Notes: generated by a model from the sequence alone, not told the origin. A DNA stretch of 64,000 nucleotides from Algoriphagus sp. TR-M9 (GCF_027594545.1 NZ_CP115160.1:2365001-2429000), one strand, 5' to 3'. Positions 1 through 7,411 are shown, counted from the first letter of the stretch. Translations and numbers: made by a program.

Positions 1-185
1 ATGTTATTTTTATAAACTAAAAGCAAAAAGAATAGACAAGCCAAACTTATTACTCCCAAAACTTTCAACAATCGTTTGATCCAATTCATAAATTCGGCTT
101 TTTTGAAAATGTGTTTTATGCTGCCAAAAGGCAAAAAGTACAAAATTTCTGCTCTTTTCTCTAGTCCATCCCCAATAGATACAGC

Positions 186-1412
186 TTGCCCTTGCCCTCT
201 CCATTCAAAAATATAGGACCAGGTCCCCTGATCGCCGCAGCATTTATAGGACCAGGCACGGTCACCGTTTGCACCTTGGCTGGTGTAAATTTCGGCTATG
301 CTCTACTATGGGCACTAGTACTATCTATTGGAGCTACGGTGATCCTTCAGGAAATCACCGGGAGAATAGGCCTGGTCACTGGACAGGACCTCAGCCAGCT
401 GATCAGAGAGCAAGATGGAAATCCCGTTTTCAGATACGTGGCTATGAGCTTGGTGTTGCTTGCTATTGGTTTGGGAAATGCAGCTTATGAATCCGGAAAT
501 ATCTCCGGTACCAATCTAGGATTACAGGTGTTTTGGGAAGCTCCTATCTTCCAGACGGGCAGTTTAGAGTTTCACTTGGGCAATCTAATTTTGGGTTTCC
601 TGGCTTTTGGTATGCTCTGGCTGGGAAGCTATCAAAAACTTGAACGGGTATTGGTTGCCTTAGTAATTTTCATGTCCCTGGCATTTGTGCTTACTGCTTT
701 TCTGACTCAGCCAGATTGGAATAGTTTATTGGGAGGGTTGATTCCTTCCCCTGACTCGGGACAATTTACCACCATAGTCGCATTAATAGGAACCACGGTG
801 GTTCCCTATAATTTATTCCTGTATGCTAGCCTGGCCAAAAACAAATGGTCCGGCCCCAAAGACATCCCTTGGATGAGAAGGGACATTGCAATATCCATTA
901 TGCTTGGCGGGCTAGTGTCCATGGCTATTTTGAGTGTTGGGGCCAGTAGTGAAAGTGACTCCATTAGCAATGCACTGGACGTATCCAGAGGCCTGGAATC
1001 TGTTTTTGGCAGCTTCGCCAAATACATGATGGGATTTGGGCTTCTCGCTGCGGGTCTGACTTCAAGTATTACAGCTCCCCTTGCTGCAGGATTAGTGATC
1101 TGCGGCATTTTGGGCAAATCTCAGGACATCAGATCCAAAGCGATGCGACTGGCAATGGGCAGCATAGTGGGGCTGGGCATTATTTTTTCCTCTCTAGGAT
1201 TAAAACCTGTGCAATTGATCACTTTAGCGCAGTTAGCCAATGGTGTACTACTTCCGCTGATCAGTGGATGGATTATATGGATTGCCGCGAAGCCTAGTGT
1301 TTTGGGAAGGTATAGAAACAGGCTATGGCAAAGCTTGCTAGCGGCGCTGATTTGGCTGATCACATTGGCACTAGGGCTAAAAAGCATCCTGACTGTACTC
1401 GGCAATTTCTAG
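186..1412 (+). CDS. Nramp-family divalent metal transporter, divergent metal site
   Basis: A 408-residue polytopic membrane protein with the Nramp layout, about 11 hydrophobic segments. Family members import divalent cations such as Mn2+ or Fe2+ with protons. The two metal-site motifs are altered. The first helix carries GPGT at residues 22-25 where canonical members have DPGN. Helix 6 carries VPYN at 206-209 where canonical members have MPHN. The metal-binding Asp and Met are therefore absent, so the substrate may differ; other Nramp-related groups with altered sites move Mg2+ or Al3+. No ATG lies between the upstream in-frame stop (162-164) and the first helix, so TTG at 186 is the best start; TTG at 192 is also possible. 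The gene stands alone, with 79 bases before the next gene. Family assignment is confident, substrate unknown. Confidence 0.85.
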   Translation: MPLPSPFKNIGPGPLIAAAFIGPGTVTVCTLAGVNFGYALLWALVLSIGATVILQEITGRIGLVTGQDLSQLIREQDGNPVFRYVAMSLVLLAIGLGNAAYESGNISGTNLGLQVFWEAPIFQTGSLEFHLGNLILGFLAFGMLWLGSYQKLERVLVALVIFMSLAFVLTAFLTQPDWNSLLGGLIPSPDSGQFTTIVALIGTTVVPYNLFLYASLAKNKWSGPKDIPWMRRDIAISIMLGGLVSMAILSVGASSESDSISNALDVSRGLESVFGSFAKYMMGFGLLAAGLTSSITAPLAAGLVICGILGKSQDIRSKAMRLAMGSIVGLGIIFSSLGLKPVQLITLAQLANGVLLPLISGWIIWIAAKPSVLGRYRNRLWQSLLAALIWLITLALGLKSILTVLGNF

Positions 1413-1491
1413 AAGGAATGTTTTTAAAGATTATGGTGTAAAACCACAACTTTACCTCCTGAGATTTACGTTTACAGCCTAAAAAATAATC

Positions 1492-1803
1492 ATGAGGAAA
1501 ATAATTTTAGTACTATTTATTGGGCTATTTCTTGTATCCTGCTCCCCTATGGTACTGTCCCGGCTCAATTCAAAAACCATGGGCCAACTTGAGTTAGGCA
1601 TGTCAAAAGAGGAGATGACCGAAATCCTTGGAAACAATTATACCATTCCTGAAAGACGAAGGGAAGGCCAGGATGATATTGAGGTTTTGTCCTATAGGAA
1701 CTACCCCTATACGGATGAATTCTATCAATTTGTTTTTGTAAATGGAACTCTCCATGAATGGTATAGGGAATTACTTCCATCCTATGAATTGAATGAAGAC
1801 TAA
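1492..1803 (+). CDS. small BamE/SmpA-like lipoprotein, hypothetical
   Basis: A 103-residue protein with a type II signal peptide: hydrophobic stretch at residues 4-15 and lipobox LVSC with the acylated Cys at 17. The mature part contains the pattern GQLELGMSKEEMTEILG followed by a short beta-rich tail. That pattern resembles the start of the BamE/OmlA/SmpA fold (a helix that opens with GMT/S..EV...LG). Such proteins sit in the outer membrane or periplasm. No partner gene is nearby. Function is not known; a BamE-like fold is inferred from one motif only. Confidence 0.7.
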   Translation: MRKIILVLFIGLFLVSCSPMVLSRLNSKTMGQLELGMSKEEMTEILGNNYTIPERRREGQDDIEVLSYRNYPYTDEFYQFVFVNGTLHEWYRELLPSYELNED

Positions 1804-1845
1804 GTCCTGTCTTAGCTAGGAAAACTTAATTTTCACTCGTTTAAA

Positions 1846-1881
1846 TAGCCCAAAGCTATCAAGGAAGGGGCTTTATTTTTT
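1846..1881. terminator. possible bidirectional terminator
   Basis: Weak inverted repeat AGCCC (1847-1851) / GGGCT (1868-1872) followed by a T run, between the convergent lipoprotein and acetyltransferase genes. The stem is only five base pairs, so this is tentative. Confidence 0.35.
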
Positions 1882-2437
1882 AAGAATTAGCATCTTTTAT
1901 CCGCTTCCACTCCCTGTCCAGCACGCTGTAGTATATGGTATCCCTGCGCCGATTATTGGTCAGCAGGGTGTGACTACGCAGAATCCCTTCTTCTACGGCC
2001 CCCAATTTAAGTAGGGCTTTCCGTGCAGGTAGATTGAGTACATCGGTTTTCATTTCCACCCTTTTCACTAATAATGTCTCGAAGCAAAAATCCAGCATCA
2101 GCAATTTCATAGCTTGATTCACGCCTGTACCCTGAAATTCCTTGCCTAACCAAGTCCATCCAATTTCTATCCTCAAATCTCTGGAAGAATAATTTCCAAA
2201 CCCTGTACTGCCCACCACTTGCTGTGCCTTTTTGTCAACTACTACAAACTGTAACCTTTCCCCATCCAGGGCAGGTTTGGCCCAGGCTTCAAATTCACTT
2301 TCCACACTCAGATCATAGGTGAAATAATACCAAAGACCAGCATCTTTGGCTAGCATTTTCAAGCTGGGAAAGTCAGACTTGGAGAGTGGACGCATCTGCA
2401 AGCGGTCATTTTCAAGAATTAGATTTTGGGTGTACAT
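1880..2437 (-). CDS. GNAT family N-acetyltransferase (RimJ/RimL type)
   Basis: A 185-residue acetyltransferase of the RimJ/RimL-like GNAT branch. The N-terminus has LENDRLQMRPLSKSDF, the usual 'L.t.RL.LRp' opening. Residues about 95-150 hold the acetyl-CoA core: IEIGWTWLGKEFQGTGVNQAMK corresponds to motif A (a variant of Q/RxxGxG/A), followed by the conserved N-x-x-A/S-x-x-x-x-x-K-L-G-A segment (NLPARKALLKLGAVEEG). Family members transfer acetyl groups to small amines or protein N-termini; the substrate here cannot be told. It is monocistronic, divergent from the gene at 2827 and convergent with the lipoprotein gene. Confidence 0.9.
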   Translation of the reverse strand: MYTQNLILENDRLQMRPLSKSDFPSLKMLAKDAGLWYYFTYDLSVESEFEAWAKPALDGERLQFVVVDKKAQQVVGSTGFGNYSSRDLRIEIGWTWLGKEFQGTGVNQAMKLLMLDFCFETLLVKRVEMKTDVLNLPARKALLKLGAVEEGILRSHTLLTNNRRRDTIYYSVLDREWKRIKDANS

Positions 2438-2826
2438 ATCATAGAATGCTTTATTTCTAGTCTAAAATTATAGAGTAATCCCCGGAATGCCAGTATCTAA
2501 TTTTCCAAAAGCAGAGGTTGAAATCACCGAAAATTGCCTGAGGTCTGAGCGATAAAAATGAGAAGAAGGGTATGCAATGGATAATTTTCTAAGAATTGAG
2601 ATTTTTCATTCTTACAGAAAGTATTAAGATTTGGAGCTTTAGTTATAAAAACGATAAGCAATCCGAGTCGCTTTTATCATTTTTTCATATTCTACCACAC
2701 TTTATTAAAAATAAGTTTTTAACTAATATTCACATCAAAAGAAAATATTCTGTTTCCAATATACGATTACACAGAATTTATTTTTAAATTAATCAAAAGC
2801 GCAATAAACCCTAAACCCAAATACAC
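2438..2826. other. AT-rich divergent intergenic region
   Basis: 389 bases between divergent genes. The right half is strongly AT-rich. A 63-codon open frame at 2596-2787 has no recognisable protein features and probably arises by chance. No convincing operator or RNA element was seen; the promoters of both flanking genes should be here. Confidence 0.5.
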
Positions 2827-3618
2827 ATGAAAAAGCTACTATTTTTCCTGATTTGTGGGATGCTTTGGGTAAGTAGTCTCAAGGCTCAACAAACGCAGTA
2901 CATGGTATTCGAATTTATCAAAGTTGAAAATGATCAGCTCTTTGATTACATCGAATTTAAAGATCTAATGGAAAAAGTGTACAGGCAGGCTTTGAACGAT
3001 AAGCAAATCACTGGTTGGGACTTTTGGTCCCTACAGTCTGGCGCAGACCATTCAGATTTTCAATACATTATGGTGACTCACTACAATGATCCAGTCAAAA
3101 TGATGAACGGTCTGGATGAACCCACTATGATGGAATATACCAAAATCGCCTACCCACACCTAAACAGCGCCCAAGTGAGTAAGATATTCCAAGAATCCCT
3201 TTCGATCAGAGATACCAGGATGCGGCTGTACATGCGGGAGGTAGCTGAAACTAAAGACAACTTCCAAATGAAACCCGGAGTTCTGGCATCCTTTGACCTG
3301 ATGAAAGCCAATGAGGGCCAGTTTGAAAAGTATGAAACAGCTGAATCTGAAGTATTCAAGCCTATCCACCAAAAGTACATTGACCAAGGGTTAATGGGAC
3401 ATTGGAGCTTCCTGAGAACAGCTTTGCCGCTAGGCTCAGAGGCCAATTCCACCCATTTGACCATGAATATGTATAAGGATTACATGCAGTTCTTCAATGC
3501 CCAGGCATACGAAGACATGAATCAGACCGCCTCTCAACGGGAAGCCGTAAATGAAGGGCTCAATTCAAGAGATCAAAAGTGGGTATATCTCGCTACTTTA
3601 GAAAATATAGTACGCTAG
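2827..3618 (+). CDS. secreted protein with two similar alpha/beta halves
   Basis: A 263-residue protein of unknown function. Residues 1-20 form a Sec signal peptide ending ...SLKA-QQ. The mature chain has two halves with the same order of features. The first (about 24-110) has YMVFEFIKVENDQLFDYIE, a helical stretch, then GWDFWSLQ (63-70), then FQYIMVTHYNDPVKMMN. The second (about 150-260) has GVLASFDLMKANEGQFEKYE, a helical stretch, then GHWSFLRT (191-198), then THLTMNMYKDYMQFFN. This looks like a tandem duplication of a ferredoxin-like (dimeric alpha/beta barrel) unit, so one chain could form what is usually a dimer. It ends at a strong terminator. The fold is inference. Confidence 0.75.
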   Translation: MKKLLFFLICGMLWVSSLKAQQTQYMVFEFIKVENDQLFDYIEFKDLMEKVYRQALNDKQITGWDFWSLQSGADHSDFQYIMVTHYNDPVKMMNGLDEPTMMEYTKIAYPHLNSAQVSKIFQESLSIRDTRMRLYMREVAETKDNFQMKPGVLASFDLMKANEGQFEKYETAESEVFKPIHQKYIDQGLMGHWSFLRTALPLGSEANSTHLTMNMYKDYMQFFNAQAYEDMNQTASQREAVNEGLNSRDQKWVYLATLENIVR

Positions 3619-3644
3619 TCCGGTTGGTTCGTACCTATTTTTTC

Positions 3645-3668
3645 AGGCCTCTTCGGAGGCCTTTTTTA
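3645..3668 (+). terminator. Rho-independent terminator
   Basis: Perfect 7-bp stem AGGCCTC / GAGGCCT with a TTCG loop (3652-3655), followed by TTTTTT. It lies 27 bases after the stop of the gene at 2827-3618. Confidence 0.9.
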
Positions 3669-3712
3669 GTGCCCCGGTTTTCGCCAGTTTCCATGAAAAC
3701 AGAATTCTATCC

Positions 3713-3737
3713 ATTCTACTATTGTCACAAGTAGAAT
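3713..3737. repeat. 8-bp inverted repeat upstream of the island genes
   Basis: ATTCTACT (3713-3720) and AGTAGAAT (3730-3737) form an 8-bp perfect stem with a 9-base loop, 54 bases before the start at 3791. It is followed at 3739-3747 by TTGTGTGTA, which also occurs on the bottom strand at the intron insertion junction (around 5370). It could be an operator or the left edge of the inserted segment. Confidence 0.4.
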
Positions 3738-3790
3738 ATTGTGTGTAATTTGAAGAAACCTAAACAACTAGCAATTCAATCAAAGAAAAG

Positions 3791-4492
3791 GTGAGCATAT
3801 TCTCTTATCATTTAATCGAACTTCCATTTTTTGAAGCAGTAAGGAGAATATTCTCAAGTCCAATTTCCAAAGACACTAAAGGACTTGTTCATTCGGAATT
3901 TATGACTGCAATGACTTTGGGGTCTCCCATCTTTTCGACTTCTAGGGTTTTAATTGGTCAAGTAGCTGTTTTTATGCAATGGGAAAATGAATCTGCACTT
4001 GAAAACTACTTGGAAGAAGACCATTTTGGTAAAGTTCTTTCAAAAGGTTGGTATGTGCGTTTGTCTTTTATCAGAGAATGGGGAAAGTTTAGCGGGTTTA
4101 AAATACCAAATGATAAAGCCCAATTAGAAAGCTCAAATTCTCCTGTTGTTGCTGTTACCATAGCAAGAATGAAACCTTTGGCAGTTCCTAGGTTTATACA
4201 TTGGGGCAGACCAGTTGAAAAACTTGTTAGAGACCACCCAGGAACAATTCTCTCGTTAGCCTCAGTAAAATTCCCAAACACAGTTTCAACCTTTTCAATT
4301 TGGAAATCTGAAAAAGAAATGACCGATATGGTGCATGGTCATAGTAAAGTGGAAAAACCGAAAAGGCATTCAAACGCAATGAAAGAGAGGGAAAGAAAAG
4401 ACTTTCATTTTGAGTTTACCACACTTCGATTTAAGCCTTTAGAGGAGTTCGGAAAATGGAAAGGTCAATCGAATTTTATTCCCATTAATTAA
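3791..4492 (+). CDS. spheroidene monooxygenase (CrtA)-like protein
   Basis: A 233-residue soluble protein. Length and order of features resemble the CrtA (spheroidene monooxygenase) family: an N-terminal dimeric alpha/beta-like half, a centre with TIARMKPLAVPRFIHW, then TFSIWKSEKEMTDMVHGHS, where CrtA-like proteins have a 'TFSxW...' strand and a nearby His. Known CrtA enzymes oxidise carotenoids, but no other carotenoid genes are visible, so the substrate is unknown. The start is GTG at 3791, preceded by AAAGAAAAGG. Its base composition is clearly more AT-rich than the flanking genes. It is followed by the gene at 4508 and belongs to the inserted segment that ends at the attC-like palindrome. 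Confidence 0.6.
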   Translation: MSIFSYHLIELPFFEAVRRIFSSPISKDTKGLVHSEFMTAMTLGSPIFSTSRVLIGQVAVFMQWENESALENYLEEDHFGKVLSKGWYVRLSFIREWGKFSGFKIPNDKAQLESSNSPVVAVTIARMKPLAVPRFIHWGRPVEKLVRDHPGTILSLASVKFPNTVSTFSIWKSEKEMTDMVHGHSKVEKPKRHSNAMKERERKDFHFEFTTLRFKPLEEFGKWKGQSNFIPIN

Positions 4493-4507
4493 ACCTTGTT
4501 TGTGGAG

Positions 4508-5389
4508 ATGGGAATAGCTAGAAAAAATCAAAGCATTCAGGATTGGATTACTCAACAATGGGTCATACTGTTTGGACAGCGAATTGACAATAAAAATTAT
4601 CAATGGCTTTTAGGACCATTTGGCGGAACAAAAGGAATCGGGATAAAATTCGTTGAGCAGTTAGCTAAAGATGAGAGATTAGTAATTGATAGGCAAAGAA
4701 AAAACAAAGGACTACTTGATTCAATTCTGAATCTAGGACTGCCAGAAACTGAACTAAAAAGGCTATCTCCAAACGTAATTGACTTCTATGAAAACACATC
4801 AAATTATGACCTGCTTCTAAAGGCAAAATGGAACCCATTTTTCAAAATTTTCGGAACTTTAATAAAAAGTGTCTTCAGTAGGAGAATTGAACAACTGAAT
4901 GTTCCTATTGAAAACTTAGAAGATGCATCAGGACTAACGAATGAAATAATTAAACTAGTCGATCTAAAGTCAAATGAAGTTAAAAGGACAATTTGGCTAA
5001 GGTCTTTCAAATCAACAGGTCAAGTTGTATACTCAGGAGTTTATGAGACCTGCTCTCTACCAAACAAACAGATTTGTATAAAGGCTATTTTTCCTTTACC
5101 AAATGGAAACGCAACGGTGATATTGACTCCTAATGTTGGCAAAAATGGAGAACTCATTTTAGATTCTTCGGGTCAAAGAATTGGAGATAGTGGGTTTTAC
5201 TTTTTGCTTAGGGATTCCAAAGGACAATTATGGAGTAATTTTATCAAGTCCTTCAAAGACAAATTGGTCGTAAAAAGCATAAATGATAAAATTACCGCGA
5301 CACAGACTTTGACTTTGTGGAATTTGAAAGTTCTTGAATTTGAATATGAAATAAAAAAAAACTACACACAATCGAGTAGACGGCCGTGA
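4508..5389 (+). CDS. unrecognised protein, C-terminus altered by group II intron
   Basis: A soluble protein of about 293 residues that I do not recognise. Notable segments are LLGPFGGTKGIGIKFVEQLA near the N-terminus and a beta-rich C-terminal half. There is no signal peptide and no clear membrane helix. I chose ATG at 4508; TTG at 4496 is also open and lies 3 bases after the previous stop, so the two genes are probably cotranscribed. The reading frame enters the group II intron at 5371 and ends with the intron-encoded tail SSRRP. Joining 5370 to 7299 (intron removed) gives the ending NYTQHWV and a stop, so the gene was complete and has lost only its last three residues. The intron lies antisense and cannot be spliced from this mRNA. 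Composition is AT-rich like its neighbour. Confidence 0.65.
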   Translation: MGIARKNQSIQDWITQQWVILFGQRIDNKNYQWLLGPFGGTKGIGIKFVEQLAKDERLVIDRQRKNKGLLDSILNLGLPETELKRLSPNVIDFYENTSNYDLLLKAKWNPFFKIFGTLIKSVFSRRIEQLNVPIENLEDASGLTNEIIKLVDLKSNEVKRTIWLRSFKSTGQVVYSGVYETCSLPNKQICIKAIFPLPNGNATVILTPNVGKNGELILDSSGQRIGDSGFYFLLRDSKGQLWSNFIKSFKDKLVVKSINDKITATQTLTLWNLKVLEFEYEIKKNYTQSSRRP

Positions 5390-5436
5390 GCCATAAGCCC
5401 ACGGTACGCCTCTCACACCACCGTACGTACGGGTCT

Positions 5437-5452
5437 TCCCGATGCATCGGGA
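5437..5452. repeat. 16-bp palindrome TCCCGATGCATCGGGA inside intron domain V
   Basis: Perfect palindrome, identical to the one at 6916-6931. It lies where related introns have the short distal stem and loop of domain V. Confidence 0.8.
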
Positions 5453-5457
5453 GCGGT

Positions 5458-5721
5458 TCACTGGATTGTAGGTTGCGTTTTGAGGTAATAGGAAAGCATC
5501 GATTCGTAGCCTTTTCTTCTTAAGCGTGGCAGAGTGATTTTTGTAATCAAAATCGGACTCTGGGCTACTGCCCATCCTCCTTTTCTGCCTCCCCTGCATC
5601 CCGGCTCCTTCGCTAAAAATATCCAAAGGGATATTTTTTACGCTCGGTCCTTCCATGCGTAAGCATGATCTTGATCTACTCCCAATCTGATTAGGTTTTT
5701 ACGTTTCCGCTCAGGCTTCTT
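5458..5721 (-). pseudogene. frameshifted C-terminal remnant of intron maturase
   Basis: The missing C-terminus of the maturase is still readable in two other frames. Minus strand 5721-5638 reads KKPERKRKNLIRLG followed by VDQDHAYAW, then KDRA and a stop. Minus strand from about 5590 to 5458 reads KGGWAVAQSPILITKITLPR, then LRRKGYESMLSYYLKTQP and a stop. Together they match the usual tail of this maturase type ('W..W KKPERKRKNL...AYAW....GGWAVAQSPIL...'). The breaks coincide with the palindrome at 5723-5740 and with an insert of roughly 60-75 bases (about 5576-5652) carrying the AT palindrome at 5614-5640. This shows decay by insertion rather than by random drift. Confidence 0.75.
5614..5640. 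repeat. AT-rich hairpin inserted in maturase remnant
   Basis: Inverted repeat TAAAAATATCC (5614-5624) / GGATATTTTTTA (5629-5640), with one extra T. It sits in an insert between the AYAW and GGWAVAQ segments of the maturase tail. Confidence 0.7.
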
Positions 5722-6808
5722 CTCCCGAAAGCTTTCGGGACCAGATGCAATATCGGAGACGGTTTCTCAACCACTCATCGAGTGATTTCAGTTTGGCTGT
5801 GATACTGGCGAGACGATAATTGTTTACCCATCCGCGCCAGACTTCATCCAGCTTTTTCAACCGTTCCTCAAAGCCGTATGGTATTGTTTTCTTGGTGATC
5901 TGCTTGAGTTTTCGTTTGAGTGATTCCCAACTTTTCTTTTTCACTACCAATTGGTATTTTCCTTTCACCCCTTTCTGGTATATCGGAACAAATGCATGTC
6001 CCAACATTTCGAAGTTAGAGGGTCTGCGGATGCCGCTTTTCTCTTTGTTAATAGCCAGTCTGAGCTTGTCTTTTAGAAAAAGATAAATCTCGTTACCCAC
6101 CTTTCTGGCTTCCTTCTTTGACTTAGTGTAGATGCTGAAGTCATCAGCATATCGGACATACTTAAGGTTTCTCCTTTCAAGCTCCTTATCCAATAAATCC
6201 AGAAGGATGTTGGATAGAAGCGGACTGATAGGAGATCCCTGTGGAACGCCTTTCCTACGCCTGTGCAGTTTTCCGTTGATCTGGATGGGTGCACGCAGCC
6301 ACTTTCGCAGGAGGCGGAGAGTTGTCGGACATTTTACCCGTTGGTAGATCAGTTGGAGTAGCGTCGAATGGTCAACCTCATCAAAGAACCCCTTCAGATC
6401 AATATCCACGATGTCCTGATAGCCATCATTGATGTGTTTCAGGGCTTGTGTTACCGCCTTATGGATGTTCTTTTCAGGGCGGAATCCATAACTGTGTTCC
6501 TCGAACGTGAGTTCGTATTTGGTCATCAGCACTTGGCTTACTGCTTGTTGAAGCCACCTGTCTACTACTGTGGGAACACCTAATAATCTGGTCTTTCCGT
6601 TACTCTTGGGGATTTCCACCCCTTTGATAGGTTTCGGTACATACGCATGGTTCAGAATGGATGTGGCAATCCCGCCCCTGTTGCCTTCCAAGTAGGAAAG
6701 TAGTTCAGTCACATTCATGCCGTCCACACCTGCCGAACCCTTGTTCTGCACCACCTGTCGGTAGGCTTTATAAAGGTTCTTACGGTTGAGTACTTTTTCT
6801 ATCATCAT
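5711..6808 (-). CDS. ltrA: group II intron reverse transcriptase/maturase, C-terminally truncated
   Basis: 365 residues. The reverse transcriptase domains are in order: GVDGMNVTEL (RT1 region), IPKSNGKTRLLGVPTVVDRW (RT2), EEHSYGFRPEKNIHKAV (RT2a/3), DIVDIDLKGFFDEVDH (RT3), RRKGVPQGSPISPLLSNILL (RT4), YVRYADDFSIY (RT5 with the catalytic YADD) and EKSGIRRPSNFEMLGH (RT6/7). The thumb/X domain ends at WLRNRLRYCIW. The next codons come from the palindrome at 5723-5740 (SRKLSG), after which the frame stops; the DNA-binding tail is lost and lies frameshifted downstream. The RT core looks intact and might make protein, but mobility is doubtful. It is the only gene of the intron and is antisense to the host gene. 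Confidence 0.9.
   Translation of the reverse strand: MMIEKVLNRKNLYKAYRQVVQNKGSAGVDGMNVTELLSYLEGNRGGIATSILNHAYVPKPIKGVEIPKSNGKTRLLGVPTVVDRWLQQAVSQVLMTKYELTFEEHSYGFRPEKNIHKAVTQALKHINDGYQDIVDIDLKGFFDEVDHSTLLQLIYQRVKCPTTLRLLRKWLRAPIQINGKLHRRRKGVPQGSPISPLLSNILLDLLDKELERRNLKYVRYADDFSIYTKSKKEARKVGNEIYLFLKDKLRLAINKEKSGIRRPSNFEMLGHAFVPIYQKGVKGKYQLVVKKKSWESLKRKLKQITKKTIPYGFEERLKKLDEVWRGWVNNYRLASITAKLKSLDEWLRNRLRYCIWSRKLSGEEA
5723..5740. repeat. 18-bp palindrome TCCCGAAAGCTTTCGGGA in maturase gene
   Basis: Perfect palindrome inside the ltrA frame. It follows the YCIW codons, replaces the next few conserved residues and shifts the frame. Confidence 0.85.
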
Positions 6809-6915
6809 TTACTTGTTAACCCTGTCCGCTTAAGATAAGGCTATACCAAAACAGTACTCCCTATCGAATTTGGACGTAATCCAATGTTCAGTCCTTCACT
6901 ACTTTTGTGAGACCT

Positions 6916-6931
6916 TCCCGATGCATCGGGA
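6916..6931. repeat. 16-bp palindrome TCCCGATGCATCGGGA in intron RNA region
   Basis: Second exact copy of the 5437-5452 palindrome. On the minus strand it lies between GAGGAACGAG and AGGTCTC, at the tip of what should be a stem in the intron RNA upstream of ltrA. Confidence 0.8.
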
Positions 6932-7303
6932 CTCGTTCCTCATAGCTACTATGACTTCTGCTGACTTCTCTTAGATGTTCACGACAGCCAGAGATCTCCC
7001 CAGGTAAGAGCATATTCCTTCCCTCAATATCCACTGGATCTACCATCTAAGCACATGTTGGTTACCCAACCTTTGGACGTCAGTATGATGTGCTACTTCA
7101 TCCGACTTAAATAGCCTCCGTATCCAGTTCCTCTTCGTTGGAACCAAGGTTTGCAGTCTCGCTTCCTTCAGTGCATGTCTCACGACAAACCACCTTGCGA
7201 CTTGCTAATGCTTCGGGGCGTTACCCCCGCACATAAGGGACTTTCACCCTCTGGAATAATTTGATATCTTCGATATCAGATGCCCATGCTGGGCACACAC
7301 ATT

Positions 7304-7411
7304 GGGTATAAAACATAGGGCGGACAGTGTTTTTCGCAAGTTTCGGGTTCTTAACAAACTTTGTCTCGGCGGACAAGTACGCAGCTCCGGAATACCCTAC
7401 GTTTCATACCC
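7304..7411. repeat. attC-like imperfect palindrome
   Basis: The left arm at 7304-7320 (GGGTATAAAACATAGGG) and right arm at 7395-7411 (CCCTACGTTTCATACCC) are complementary over 17 positions with two A/C mismatches. On the bottom strand these become G-T wobbles, so that strand folds better. The arms enclose about 74 bases that contain CGGACA twice (7321-7326 and 7370-7375). The size, the placement directly after an AT-rich gene pair, and a group II intron 5 bases outside the left arm recall integron attC sites. Classical RYYYAAC/GTTRRRY boxes are not clear, so this is tentative. Confidence 0.5.

Larger units (their letters stand above)
5371..7298 (-). mobile_element. group II intron, decayed, inserted antisense
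   Basis: About 1928 bases on the minus strand. The 5' end reads GTGTGCCCAGCATGGGC (7298 downward), matching the GUGYG rule. The 3' end reads ...GTCTACTCGAT (to 5371), matching the terminal AY rule and the usual CTACTCGAY ending. It encodes a YADD reverse transcriptase. The domain V region (about 5410-5465) reads GTGAACCGC...GTACGTACGGTGGTGTGAGAGG, but a 16-base palindrome (5437-5452) sits where the distal stem and loop should be. Further palindromes are at 5614-5640, 5723-5740 and 6916-6931. The flanking exon joint is AATGT / TGTGTG, just outside an attC-like palindrome. It is probably no longer mobile. Exact ends are assigned from motifs and could shift by two bases because GTGTGTG repeats at the joint. 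Confidence 0.85.

Noticed and set aside
10..204. 64-codon minus-strand open frame at the left edge
   Set aside because: No protein-like features; it covers the region upstream of the Nramp gene on the opposite strand.
2596..2787. 63-codon open frame in AT-rich intergenic DNA
   Set aside because: Low-complexity basic/aromatic composition, no start signal and no family pattern; likely chance.
5228..5656. 142-codon minus-strand frame across the intron 3' end
   Set aside because: It reads through domain V and the frameshifted maturase tail in the wrong frame; the maturase remnant is in other frames.
7304..7411. Terminator for the MFS gene or for the upstream gene
   Set aside because: Arms are 74 bases apart and there is no T run at either end, so a transcription terminator is unlikely; attC-like remains the better reading.
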